NCBI RefSeq assembly: GCF_963675165.1
Contig: NC_087377.1
Span: 2,195,501-2,259,500 of the forward strand
DNA length: 64,000 nucleotides
DNA from: Halichondria panicea
Taxonomy: Eukaryota; Porifera; Demospongiae; Suberitida; Halichondriidae
Direction: 5' to 3'
The notes under the pieces were generated by a model that made no database searches, was not told where the DNA came from, and worked only from the letters and a program-made list of their open reading frames with translations. The translations under genes were made by a program, and so were the position numbers. Below are positions 31,577 through 43,909 of the stretch, one piece after another (position 1 is the stretch's first letter; the number at the start of each line of letters is the position of its first letter).

Positions 31577-34500
31577 TAGCGATAAGTCAACCACTAGCTA
31601 CAGTGCACACAGTCGGACCACACTATAGGCTCTGTACACTAGCTACAGTGCACACAGTGGGACCACACTATAGGCTCTGTACACTATAGCTAGAGTGTAC
31701 ACAGTGGGACCACACTATAGGCTCTGTACACTAGCTACAGTGCACACAGTGAGACCACACTATAGGCTCTGTACACTAGTCTACAGTGCACACAGTGGGA
31801 CCACACTATAGGCTCTGTACACCAGCTACAGTGCACACAGTGGGACCACACTATAGGCTCTGTACACTAGCTACAGTGTACACAGTGGGACCACACTATA
31901 GGCTCTGTACACTAGCTACAGTGCACACAGTGGGACCACACTATAGGCTCTGTACACTAGCTACAGTGCACACAGTGGGACCACACTATAGGCTCTGTAC
32001 ACTAGCTACAGTGCACACAGTGGGACCACACTATATAGGCTCTGTACACTAGCTACAGTGCACACAGTGGGACCACACTATAGGCTCTGTATGTACTAGC
32101 TACAGTGTACACAGTGGGACCACACTATAAGCTCTATACACCAGCTACAGTGCACACAGTGGGACCATACTATAGGCTCCGTACACCAGCTACAGTGCAC
32201 ACAGTGGGACCACACTATAGGCTCCGTACACTAGCTACAGTGCACACAGTGGGACCACACTATAGGCTCTGTACACTAGCTACAGTACACACAGTGGGAC
32301 CACACTATAAGCTCTGTACACCAGCTACAGTGTACACAGTGGGACCACACTACTATAGGCTCTGTACACTAGCTACAGTGCACACAGTGGGACCACACTA
32401 TAAGCTCTGTACACTAGCTACAGGGTACACAGTGGGACCACACTATAGGCTCTGTGTACACTAGCTACAGTGCACACAGTGGAACCACACTACTATAGGC
32501 TCTGTACACTAGCTACAGTGCACACAGTGGGACCACACTATATAGGCTCTGTACACTAGCTACAGTGCACACAGTGGGACCACACTATAGGCTCTGTACA
32601 CTAGCTACAGTGCACACAGTGGGACCACACTATAGGCTCTGTGTACACTAGCTACAGTGCACACAGTGGAACCACACTACTATAGGCTCTGTACACCAGC
32701 TACAGTGCACACAGTGGGACCACACTATAGGCTCTGTACACTAGCTACAGTGCACACAGTGGGACCACACTATAGGCTCTGTACACTAGCTACAGTGCAC
32801 ACAGTGGGACCACACTATAGGCTCTGTACACTAGCTACAGTGCACACAGTGGGACCACACTATATAGGCTCTGTACACTAGCTACAGTGCACACAGTGGG
32901 ACCACACTATAGGCTCTGTATGTACTAGCTACAGTGCACACAGTGGGACCACACTATAGGCTCTGTACACTAGCTACAGTGCACACAGTGGGACCACACT
33001 ATAGGCTCTGTACACTAGCTACAGTGCACACAGTGGGACCACACTATATAGGCTCTGTACACTAGCTACAGTGCACACAGTGGGACCACACTATAGGCTC
33101 TGTACACTAGCTACAGTGCACACAGTGGGACCACACTATAGGCTCCGTACACCAGCTACAGTGCACACAGTGGGACCATACTATAGGCTCCGTACACCAG
33201 CTACAGTGCACACAGTGGGACCACACTATAGGCTCCGTACACTAGCTACAGTGCACACAGTGGGACCACACTATAGGCTCTGTACACTAGCTACAGTACA
33301 CACAGTGGGACCACACTATAAGCTATGTACACCAGCTACAGTGTACACAGTGGGACCACACTACTATAGGCTCTGTACACTAGCTACAGTGCACACAGTG
33401 GGACCACACTATAAGCTCTGTACACTAGCTACAGGGTACACAGTGGGACCACACTATAGGCTCTGTGTACACTAGCTACAGTGCACACAGTGGAACCACA
33501 CTACTATAGGCTCTGTACACTAGCTACAGTGCACACAGTGGGACCACACTATAGGCTCTGTACACTAGCTACAGTGCACACAGTGGGACCACACTATAGG
33601 CTCTGTACACTAGCTACAGTGCACACAGTGGGACCACACTATAGGCTCTGTACACTAGCTACAGTGCACACAGTGGGACCACACTATATAGGCTCTGTAC
33701 ACTAGCTACAGTGCACACAGTGGGACCACACTATAGGCTCTGTATGTACTAGCTACAGTGTACACAGTGGGACCACACTATAAGCTCTATACACAAGCTA
33801 CAGTGCACACAGTGGGACCATACTATAGGCTCCGTACACCAGCTACAGTGCACACAGTGGGACCATACTATAGGCTCCGTACACTAGCTACAGTGCACAC
33901 AGTGGGACCACACTATAGGCTCTGTACACTAGCTACAGTACACACAGTGGGACCACACTATAAGCTCTGTACACCAGCTACAGTGTACACAGTGGGACCA
34001 CACTACTATAGGCTCTGTACACTAGCTACAGTGCACACAGTGGGACCACACTATAAGCTCTGTACACTAGCTACAGGGTACACAGTGGGACCACACTATA
34101 GGCTCTGTGTACACTAGCTACAGTGCACACAGTGGAACCACACTACTATAGGCTCTGTACACTAGCTACAGTGCACACAGTGGGACCACACTATAGGCTC
34201 TGTACACTAGCTACAGTGCACACAGTGGGACCACACTATAGGCTCTGTACACTAGCTACAGTGCACACAGTGGGACCACACTATAGGCTCTGTGTACACT
34301 AGCTACAGTGCACACAGTGGAACCACACTACTATAGGCTCTGTACACCAGCTACAGTGCACACAGTGGGACCACACTATAGGCTCTGTACACCAGCTACA
34401 GTGCACACAGTGGGACCACACTATAGGCTCTGTACACTAGCTACAGTGCACACAGTGGGACCACACTATAGGCTCTGTACACTAGCTACAGTGCACACAG

Positions 34501-35034
34501 TGGGACCACACTATAGGCTCTGTACACTAGGTACAGTGTACACAGTGGGACCACACTATAGGCTCCGTACACTAGCTACAGTGCACACAGTGGGACCACA
34601 CTATAGGCTCTGTGTACACTAGCTACAGTGCACACAGTGGAACCACACTACTATAGGCTCTGTACACCAGCTACAGTGCACACAGTGGGACCACACTATA
34701 GGCTCTGTACACTAGCTACAGTGCACACAGTGGGACCACACTATACGCTCTGTACACTAGCTACAGTGCACACAGTGGGACCACACTATAGGCTCTGTAC
34801 ACTAGCTACAGTGTACACAGTGGGACCACACTATAGGCTCTGTACACTAGCTACAGTGTACACAGTGGGACCACACTATAGGCTCTGTACACTAGCTACA
34901 GTGCACACAGTGGGACCACACTATAAGCTCTGTACACTAGCTACAGTGTACACAGTGGGACCACACTATAGGCTCTATACACCAGCTACAGTGCACACAG
35001 TGGGACCACACTATAGGCTCTGTACACTAGTCTA
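31577..35034 (+). repeat. 45-bp satellite array (~77 units) with higher-order structure
   Basis: The consensus unit runs GCTACAGTGCACACAGTGGG + ACCACACTATAGGCTCTGTA + CACTA. Variants (ACTACTATAGG, TATATAGG, GTGTACACTA, GGGTACACAG, TGTATGTACTA) recur in fixed order at several places (for example 32.42, 33.43 and 34.08 kb), so blocks of several hundred bases were copied as wholes. Because the unit is 45 bp and lacks stops in one plus-strand frame, it gives ORFs of up to 171 codons with a 15-residue period (TVHTVGPHYRLCTLA). Length variants break that frame repeatedly, so I treat it as non-coding satellite. Confidence 0.95.
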
Positions 35035-35325
35035 CACACTGCATGTCAGCATTTCTGCAAACAAGGTGAAAATGGTTTTTAGTGGAACAGCTTGTTACCC
35101 CTGGGCCCATACACGCAGACATTCTACTTTCAAAGGACTATAGAATATTTGCATATACACTAAATTGGAATTCCATGTAGTGGGACAAGACAACAGTCTG
35201 GCTAGGCTACCGATCAAAATTATCTCCGTAAAAATACAATTATTGGGGTCACAGATGTCACAGCTGAGTGGAGAGTGGAGTGGGAGGGCTAGCTGGATGA
35301 ATGTGAGGGATGATGGGATCATTGT

Positions 35326-35704
35326 GACAGGGCAATGGACCGCTACTAAACCCTAGTTATCAGTCAACAGCTGGAGCTTTATTTCCTACAATGCATAGCG
35401 GGAAATTTTTGCTGGTGCAATTTGGCTCCAGAGCCCTCAGCAGAAAGTTACGTGGGTTCTAATATTCGCGGTTCAATGCCAGGAAACCACACCCACCAAT
35501 AGCATTGCATGTGAAATACCGGTGCATGGGAGTTTATCCCAGTTTTAAATGCTCTGCCCTCGAAAAACGACGAAAATTTCCCGCTATACGGTACTTGTTA
35601 TCAATACCCCATTTTTAATAATACATGTGCAATGTATGCTAGCTGTGACAGGGCAATGGACCGCTACTAAACCCCAGTGATCAGTCAACAGCTGGAGCTT
35701 AATT
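35326..35704. repeat. MITE (35387-35593) between two copies of a ~58-bp sequence
   Basis: GGGCAATGGACCGCTACTAA ... CAGTCAACAGCTGGAGCTT occurs at 35331-35379 and again at 35648-35700. Between them lies a TACCGTATAGCGGG-family element whose left end is mutated (TACAATGCATAGCGGGAAA) and right end intact (CCCGCTATACGGTA). Confidence 0.75.
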
Positions 35705-36507
35705 AATAATAATTATTATAATGAAGTTGATTGTTTCCCAGATGCTTGTTATCAATAATTATCCCGTCTTTGCTATATACAAAAGTACAGCTAGCACACA
35801 TGTACATGTACATGTAGGTCATAGGTGTGTTTTTTTACGTCAAAATCAGTACAGCTTAATTGCTTTTTTTGTATGCTAGCTGTACGTTTGGATTGACGTC
35901 AAATGATATTTCGGTCTCCCTTATTCCATTAAATAATGTGTGAAAAATTGATTAACTATTATAGTGTGGGAAGTAGGGAGGAGGCACAGTGTACTATAAT
36001 AATGCTTTTCTAACTCCCTAAAAATTCTATTCACAAATTTTGAGACAGTTTGCTCAATATAATCTCAAAAGCCCAATGCTATGTCAACAGTTTATAACAA
36101 GAGAGCACAGTTAGCATCTCACCATGCCTATAGGCTGACACAAGAACCGCCTTCTTGAGTTCCGCTGCCCACTGCTTTCAGCCCTTCTTGAAGACCACTT
36201 CCCACTGCCACGATTTCTTTTACAGTCCTCATTTTTTATATCTCAAATCGTTTTGTGAGATCTTCACCAAAAAGATGGTTGTTGCGGTGCTCCAGTGCTC
36301 AAAGCGCCGCCAACCCAACAGCAAACTATATTTATGCAGGCAACAGGAAGTGTCAGCGTAAGTATATAAGATATAAACATACTCTGTCACGTCTATAGCC
36401 AGGATTGTACTACATGTATGTACAAAATAATATACAAATGTACGGCTATAATTTTAGTCTATATAATTATGGTCAAACCTGCTAAACCCACATCATTGAC
36501 ACCTCAG
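35705..36507. other. No convincing gene
   Basis: A possible plus-strand exon ends at about 36359 with GTCAGC before GTAAGT, but its reading (GAPVLKAPPTQQQTIFMQ in one frame) matches nothing I know. Otherwise A/T-rich sequence. Confidence 0.4.
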
Positions 36508-36853
36508 ATCTACTTGTGGATAGCACTGATTCTGGTAGACTAGAAGAATCACGAGTACAGTTGGATGAGCTTCTGGTGGAGGATAAACTCACTGGAGTAC
36601 CCGTACTAGTGTTTGCAAATAAACAAGACCTAGGGATGGCTTTAAAAGCTGATGATGTAAGTGTACTATTCCGTTTATTCTAGCTGAGAGTAGACCTTAT
36701 AGTTACATGACTGATGTACCTACAAGAATTGTGTGATCATCATTGCATGTAATTCATTCCCCACAGATCAGCAACGATATGAAGCTAACTGAGCTGACTG
36801 ACAGACGATGGCAGATACAACCATGCTCGGCCAAAACTGAAGAAGGGATTGCG
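36508..36853 (+). CDS. ARL3-like: ARL3-like small GTPase, two internal exons
   Basis: Exons 36508-36656 and 36767-36853, both in clean frame with AG/GT borders and matching phase. The first reads LLVDSTDSGRLEES...DELL and VPVLVFANKQDLG, with the G4 motif NKQD. The second reads MKLTELTDRRWQIQPCSAKT, with the G5 motif SAKT and the WQIQ typical of ARF/ARL proteins. The closest family by pattern is ARL3, which releases lipidated cargo in cilia. The upstream exons with the P-loop, switch regions and N-terminal helix and the last exon after EEGIA were not found, so the gene is partial. It could be a duplicate fragment like its PRIM2 and APEX1 neighbours, although no frame damage is visible. Confidence 0.7.
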
Positions 36854-38765
36854 GTGAGTAGGACACTTAGCCCTAGCTATCAGCGAGAATATTAGAATAT
36901 TGTACCATTGAGTCTGGTTTTGGGTACCATAGAGCTGTGCCTATTGGAATTATTATACGTACTAGGTAATTGTACATGCTTTGATGTTTACTCACTGTAA
37001 AGGGTAGATGGTAAAAAGTGAGTAGTTGCTAATTTAAGTATAATACCAGACTTAGACCAACTGCAGTACTTACAGCATGCATTTGAGAGCAGTATACATA
37101 CATATACAATGTGCCATGAATAACTTTGATCTCAACATGCATGATGGGATAGACTGGGTACTCAAGAGTGTAAAGGCATCGTCTAAAAACTAATCTGCTT
37201 CCAATCATAGGCATACCCACTGAACACTTGACTTACATGTACATCATAAGTTATGTAACCTCGATAAAAATCCATGAGTTTGAGTTCTCAACTGCGCTTC
37301 AGTGTTTGCCAATATCTACACTAACACGTTACAATGTACAGATCCTGCCTTCTACTAGCCGTACATAATTAAGATGCATGTCTGAATCTAGTCTCATGAC
37401 ACACAGCAGAAAGGTTGCGAAGAATAGCAAGAATCAAAATCACTTTGTAACTTATGTTTACTGAACTAATACATTGTGTCATTTCTGTAAGTATACTTTA
37501 ATTCAGAATAACGGCCGCGATTTGTGGGCTGGGGGCTTTAAGAATTCAATAATAATAACTCCAAAAACTAGTAAATGCAGTAAAAATGAGAACACAGCTT
37601 TATTATACGACAAGCACAAAAGTGTTCCAGTTTCAAATGTATATAATCAAAACCAGAAATTTTTGCATTTGGCGACAAATGAATTTCAGCTGCAATCAGT
37701 CAGAGATGAGCAGAAGTCAAGATTAAACGTCAGGGTGAGAATTTATAGCAACCATGGCAATATGCCAATTCAAAAGGTGAGGGGCGCCAAAATTAAAAAT
37801 AGCACCAATTTTTTTTTTGCTTGATTTTTAGCCAGGTTGAGCCACAGTATCGCATGAGGTCAATAATACCACACAGCACGATTATCAAATTAAAAATCAC
37901 CAATAATATAGATAAGAATTGCCTCTTTGCGAAATATTAGGCTCCCCAAATTTATACCTGCTATAATTATGGTAGGCACTGTTTAGGAAGTTTCTACGTG
38001 ATTTTGAAGTCTAAAGGGATATAGTTGTAGTATCACGAATGTCTGAATTATTTATTTATTTGCCTTTATACCATGAAAATACTTTTAGAACAACCACCCC
38101 CGTTCATAAAACTTCCAAGCAGCTACTACGAACTCCCCCGGTAAGTTTTAGTTTGTTGGATTGTTTAAAGGGGTCATGAGGGAAGTCGACCACAGCACTT
38201 GTCCTCCTACTGTTGCCATAAGAATGAACTGGACAATTGCTAATTAACCACACAATAGCATTGGCTTTATTGGATCTAGCATTTCCTCCATTGTTGTCCT
38301 TACAACATGGGGTTACGTTAACACACCAATGTCACTCAGTATCCTATCTGATTTAAGACATGCAATAGTGCAAGGCGTAGCAATTTTAGACAAGTATAGG
38401 AGGGCTCAGAGGTTGGCAAGGTGCAACTCTTATTAATGTAGGCTACCACCACGTGTGGAAATCTTTCAAAAACCGATCATCTTCAACTATAGCTCTGGTC
38501 TTCAACGTTTTCCATTTTGATGGAAAGATTATATACTAACATGCAGGAGGGGGATTCCAGCTCTCGAACCCCCTATAGGCATTATACAGAGGATACTTTA
38601 CTATCTGCAAATTCTTAATTTCAAAAGCTATATAAATGGCATCAGGCTTTCATTCTGAGAATCCATATGAAAAATGTTCCCTATAGGGGGACCCTCTCCA
38701 AACTTCCTTTATATTCAATTTACCTTCTCCCAAACAATAAAACAGATAGAACCCTGACAGTCATA
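36854..38765. other. No recognised gene; half copy of a palindromic MITE
   Basis: Around 37980-38035 it has CACTGTTTAGGAAGTTTCTAC and ATTTTGAAG, the left half of the palindromic element complete at 55288-55420. A 116-codon plus frame at 37474-37824 has no recognisable domain and may be chance or a decayed exon. Confidence 0.45.
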
Positions 38766-40200
38766 CACTTTGCCCATAACACTTGTTCTGAGTGTGTACC
38801 CCATCAAAATCAATCATATAATTATGTATAAGCATTGAAACATCGAGAGCGTTTCTTCTCAGCTATGGAATATTCTAACAATGATGAACAAACTTAGATA
38901 CCTTGCAGTGGGACATTACTTTGCATGCACTAATGGACAGTGAATGGGCAAACTGTAATATCTGTATTTATTTCACCTGATACGTACAGAGCTCAGTCGA
39001 AGGAAGAGAGACAGTCACACTACTTTCATTTCTGTCACGATCTTGATAGCATAGAAACGGGAACGAACTTGCAAGCAACAGACCATTATTATTTCATCAG
39101 TCTGCATGAATATTCAAAGTGATAAGTGTTCAATGCTGTCACAAAGCACTACACATGCAGACACTAATTATGCACACTGTACTCTCTCCACAAAACCACA
39201 AACATAAGACAATACCTACTTCTCACAACTGAGGGTTGTCTCAGAGTCCAGGGGAGTGCCCAGGTGGTGACCAACAGACAATAACAACAAGACATGCAGG
39301 TGTTATCCAAAACTTCATTGAACTCCCATCATACTGTAGAGACTCTTGTTTACAAATTTCAATGGCATTGGAGTGACTACCCCTTGGGAAACAACGTAGC
39401 TCCAGTACACTCTTGCAGAGTTAAGACCTGCATGGGAGAAAAAAGAATATAATTAATTATATATTGTCACTTGAGTTAATTTAAAAGTATTACAACAATT
39501 ATAATTCATGCATGAAATTATGCTAAATAACTATAGCTACATCATAAGACTATAATTTTATACGGAATAATATTCCTCACTTGTCTAACGTGTGCTTGCT
39601 TCCAACACTGCACTGTTCAGTCCATATAATGATATAGAGCTTTTATTGCACCTCCACATACGCAGCAGTAGTCAGTCTCGCTGTGTTGTCACTAAGAATT
39701 GAAATGTGAAAGACATCTGCAAAACAACAGTGATCGTTAGCATGCAGTTTTATAGAACATACTGAATAATGTTCCTTCACTTGTATTTGACTCACTTGTT
39801 TATTTGAGTGCTTCTGTTAGTAATCTAGTGCTGTGTATCTGCTGGCACATTCAGCAGTCGGTCACATCAATCTCGCTGGTTTGTGTTGTCAATTAAGAGT
39901 TGAGACATCTGCAAAACAGCAATAATTGTTAATAGGTTGCAGACTGAAATGTTGCAGAATGCAGAATGCCGAACAGCAACAACTCACGCTTGCTAGTTAC
40001 ATACATAAAATAATTATTAGCACAAAAGTTACTATGATTATACCCACTATAGGTACACAACAATCCACTTACCAGTCGCTTAGGCTGGAAGGACAAGCCA
40101 CCATGTTGGAGTTTCTCCACAGAGTTGAATTTCAACCACGAGGTTTAGTCACAATCAATCGCATGTGCAGAAATAGTGAGCCCCACCCCCTTCTTCTGTT
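38766..40200. repeat. Compact copy of the 3.9-12.1 kb segment
   Basis: Blocks colinear with 3895-4200, 9400-9530 (ACATAAGACA(A)TACCTACTTCTCACAAC), 9990-10055 (TTCCTCACTTGTCTAA, GCTTGCTTCCAACA, GCACTGTT-AGTCCAT) and 11500-12090 lie here within 1.4 kb. The first copy is spread over 8.2 kb because the foldback (with its nested elements) and the TA-flanked element sit between the blocks. Confidence 0.65.
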
Positions 40201-40215
40201 TTGAGACATCTTCAG

Positions 40216-41831
40216 GTTTCAGGCTAGAAACAGAGTTGCTGAGAATGAGATTTAGAGAATTGTTAGGGTTTTCCGAGCGAGCAGAGTTCTTTAACAGCTA
40301 CAAAGATGACTTCAACTTTGATGTTGTCAGCAGGGAAGACAGTGAGGTGAGTCTATAACTATTAATTTTTAGGCAAATATAAATAAATGCTCAAATTCTT
40401 TGGCCAGCTGAAGGATGAAGAACTGAATTTCTATTGAGATAGTCCTGACAGCTTCTACATTGTACCATTTGCTGACGCCCTGGACTTGGTTCAGAGCAGA
40501 CAAGTGGTCATCAAGAGTGTAAGCTTCCATTCTGCAAGCACTGTGTGTCTGTGTGTAACCTACCGTCCCCTCAGGGCGCTGTGTACATATCCGTCAACAA
40601 TGAGGAAATGATTGCTCGTTTGGTGTGCAACAAGTTCAGACAGAAGCTTTCTGAGGAACTAGTGGTAAGTAAAACACACCCCTCTCTGTACGTACCCATC
40701 ATCTACTTCATTTCTTCTTCCCCTGCAGAAGACCCGCAACCACCTACCAGTGGTGGATGATGATAAGAGGATTGCCCCCATGCTCAAGACCATCAAACAT
40801 CGCTACCTTGGTGAGGACTTCTCCAGTGTGGGAGAGAATCTGCAGGGAAGCATCTCACTGGCCCAGATTGACTTCGTGAGTCTTTGTGCATGTGCTTCAG
40901 ATTAGTTAAATAATTAACCATGGCTTGCATTTTTGTTGTACAGCGTAGATTTGTGTGTACGTGTGGTTATATATAGATTCCCTATATAATTTGTGTAAGT
41001 CTCGAAGCAGTCCTTTCCTCCCTGTATGAGACCCTGCGCAAAGAATACCATCTGAGGCACTTCGGTCGTCTACAGTACGGACTGTTCCTCAAGAGCATTG
41101 GACTCACACTGGACCAAGCTATGGCCTTCTGGAGAGCAGAGTTTGTCAAGAAAATGGAACCAGAGAAGGTGTACACTATTATAGGCACATGTTGTACATT
41201 TGATTTGGTGTTGATTTGTTTTTGTTCCCACAGTTTGAGAAGCAGTATGCATACAATGTGAGACACAGCTATGGTAAAGAGGGCAAGAGGGCCAACTACA
41301 CTCCCTATACAGTTGCCTCAAAATCATTCTCTCCAACAATCCAGGCCAAGGAGACCATCACGGTGAGCTCACCTACAATACTCTTGTACTCTCTCATACT
41401 TGTCTGTATATAATTATAGGGTGTCCTTTTCGTCACTGGGATGATAGTCACATTCGACATATACTCACCACTCATGGAGTTTCACATAAAGGAGTCACTA
41501 ACATCACCGCCTATCTGAAGGATGACCACTACCAACTAGCCTGTCAGAAATACTATGAGATCACTCATGCTGTGAGTTAATAAATCCTTCTGCTGTTTTT
41601 ATTTGTTTATAATACTGGTTTGTCATTTCAGATTGAAGCTGCCCCTTTCAGTTTGGAGCACCCCTCTCAGTATTTTTCCGGGAGAGCCGAATGCAGTGTG
41701 GGCACACTGGTGGTAAACAAGAGACAAGACTGCCAACTGTAAAGACTGAAGTGAAAGCAGAGGATGATTTTTGTGGAGATATATCAATTCAAGACATGCA
41801 GAACTTTGAAGAAGAAATGGACCAATTCTAG
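40216..41831 (+). pseudogene. PRIM2-like: PRIM2 (DNA primase large subunit) copy with introns, several disabling changes
   Basis: Eight exon pieces: 40216-40346, 40408-40518, 40575-40664, 40729-40875, ~40975-41168, 41234-41362, 41420-41571, 41632-41831. Recognised by [53 protein letters not shown] and HYQLACQKYYE. PRIM2 partners PRIM1 in nuclear primase; its C-terminal half binds a 4Fe-4S cluster through four Cys. Damage: TGA at 40435 after ELNFY; a frame loss at about 41020-41040, where FPPCMR (first ligand Cys) is readable only in another frame; a 2-base excess near 41310 between NYTPY and SCLKIILS; a 1-base loss near 41684 at the fourth Cys, after which RESRMQ...EEMDQF-stop is in another frame. 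The N-terminal third is absent upstream. Retained introns mean a DNA-level duplicate, not a processed copy. Indels from sequencing remain possible. Confidence 0.8.
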
Positions 41832-42087
41832 CTATATTCTACCACCAGTTATATCCTACCACCTGTATGTATACCACATGCTCTCTAGTAGTAAACACTC
41901 TTTGATCCGCTGTGTATACGTTTTTGTGTTGCGTGTGCCACTTGCACTTGTCATTAGCGAAAGATCAGTTCTCTGAGTCACTATACTATAATGACAAGCA
42001 TAGCAGATAATTATAGGATACTGAGCCAATTCAGTCAGTGCTAACGTTTAAAAAAAAAAAGCGGTCTGGCCAGAAACTGCTTAGGGG

Positions 42088-42290
42088 GTAAAGTACTACT
42101 TTTTAGGGTAGCATAAGTACTACTTTTTAAGGTAGCATAAGTACTGCTTTTTGAGGGCAGCATAAGTACTACTTTTTAGGGCAGCATAAGTACTACTTTT
42201 TAAGGTAGCATAAGTACTGCTTTTTGAGGGCAGCATAAGTACTACTTTTTAAGGTAGCATAAGTACTGCTTTCGAGGGCAGCATAAAGTA
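42088..42290. repeat. ~26-bp tandem repeat
   Basis: Seven or so units of GCATAAGTACTACTTTTTA(A/G)GG(T/C)A with a GCTTTTTGAGGG variant alternating. It follows an A-run at 42050 and a GGTCTGGCC segment. Confidence 0.9.
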
Positions 42291-42763
42291 CACCACACCG
42301 AGCAGTGCATACTGTGAGTTACAGAACTCTGGATAAAGTAGCGCTCTGATGGCAGATGCCAGTTTCCCGACACCCAACCACCAGCTCCGGAGCCCCGTGA
42401 ATAAATAACCCAAGCGCTACTTTGGGTCACCGGAAGTGGTTTGTATAAAGTGGGCAGTGAATCTGATGGTCTGTGTCTCATAAATTAGCCGCCCTTTCTA
42501 AGTCTCCTAGCTGATTATTCACCAGAAGCTAATTAATTTAATGGGTAATAAATTATTAATTATACTTGACCTAGCCTAATAATTATATTATCCCTTCACG
42601 ACTCATGAGTGGACATCTTGCAACACCATGGCAACCAGATAGAAAATAGAGGGAGAAAGATGAAAAACGTAGTCATCACCAGAACATATTAAGTAAAAGT
42701 GCTCACATTAACTGTTATTTGTTTGCATTCTATGTTAGATAGTCGTATAATGGCTAAATGCAG

Positions 42764-43706
42764 CTAGTGATAGCCAATCAATTCAGGGTTCGTCATTCTC
42801 TTGTGGGTGTGGTCTGTCAATCCAATCACCAATGGGCAACGGTCGCTCCCAAACACCTCATTACGAATCGTTACATGAGGGAGGAGCCGCTCAGACACCA
42901 CGAAATAATCCAGTCTCCTGAAGAAAAAGAAATGTAATAATCATAATAATAATCATAATAATTATTAAACAGTAATGTACTTAATGGCCACTCTTAACCA
43001 TCTACGATATAAAAAGCCCACCTCCTACATACCTTATTTATCGGACAGCAAAAAATAATTATTTTGGAAATTGTCCGGGTATAATTGGAACAGATTTTTA
43101 TAGAGCATGTGAAGTGTCCGGAATAATTAGAACAAGCAAGCAGCTGCATGCGAGATAGCTAAGTTTAATAGAACACTGTGCGATTGAATAGTTGCACTAG
43201 CTATCTAAAACTATAGCTATCTAACTGCAGCACTCTAAGTCTTACTTGCCGTCTGTGAATGTAACTCAACTTTTCAAAGTATTGTCCGGATATTAATTTT
43301 AGTAATATTAAAGCACTGGAGTGTCCGTTGTATTAGAACAACGAAAATTGCCCAAAAGAGAGTCCGGGGTAATTAGAAGTGTCCTATAAATTAGAAGATA
43401 TACGGTAATTATAATGGACAAACCCAAATGTTTTGTGTTATAAAAATTAATGGTTCCGCTGTAACTATACAGCTTTGCTCACACACACACACAATGAAAT
43501 TACACTCTTTCTAGAGTAATGCAGAAGCACTCACCAGCCAGTGTTCTTGGCTCTGGTGTTGAACTGGTAAGTGTACGCTCCAGCGAGGTCGGGATACAGG
43601 TGACGGAAGGTGTCCACGAAACTCTCCTCCAGTAGCTCTGTGAAGTCCTGTCTCTCCTCGGGCGTGAAACCAGCTGTCTTTGTGTTTGTCTTGTAGTTCT
43701 TCAAAT
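42764..43706 (-). pseudogene. APEX1-like: APEX1 (AP endonuclease 1) last two exons, catalytic His changed
   Basis: Exon 43535-43706 reads AGFTPEERQDFTELLEES, SFVDTFRHLYPD and AYTYQFNTRAKNTGW; exon 42764-42917 reads RLDYFVVSERLLPHVTIRNE and FGSDRCPLVIGL, then a tail to TAG at 42764. The W codon is split correctly over the 617-bp intron. APEX1 cleaves DNA at abasic sites in base-excision repair. The catalytic motif of the family is GSDHCP with an essential His (H309 in human numbering); here it is GSDRCP. About three residues before the IR are also missing compared with the family, and the C-terminal tail is unusually long. The Asp in LDYF is kept. The exons coding for the active-site Glu, Tyr and Asn residues were not found upstream, so this is a 3' fragment, probably inactive. 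Confidence 0.75.
43030..43411. mobile_element. Probable short element with repeated GTCCGG motifs (APEX1-like intron)
   Basis: Five occurrences of GTCCG(G) followed by (G)(A/T)ATAAT(T)-GAA(C) type sequence, for example GTCCGGAATAATTAGAACAA, between ACCTTATTTATCGGACA and a right end whose complement reads ATTACCGTATATCTTCTAATT. The ends are only loosely inverted. Confidence 0.4.
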
Positions 43707-43909
43707 CTACGAGTAGATACATACAAAATATACATGCATGCATGTACACAAAGTCAACGCAAACTCTGAAGGTATACCTATATCTCTTATGCAGTGCCAG
43801 TGTGCGTACCTCCTAGCATACAGTGCCAGTGTGCGTATGTACTGACACTAAAGTTCAGAGACAGAGCAAGCTAGGACTACGTACATACAGGGTAGAGGAA
43901 AGACACAAC

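Noticed and set aside
31577-35034. CRISPR-like array
   Set aside because: The units are directly adjacent with no unique spacers, and the genome is eukaryotic; it is a satellite.
31786-35143. Plus-strand ORFs with 15-residue repeats (up to 171 codons)
   Set aside because: They exist only because the satellite unit is 45 bp without stops in one frame; length variants break the frame many times and no start context or terminal domain is present.
37474-37824. 116-codon plus ORF as a gene
   Set aside because: No domain, no splice partner and ends in a T-run translated as Phe;A chance frame in A/T-rich DNA is as likely.
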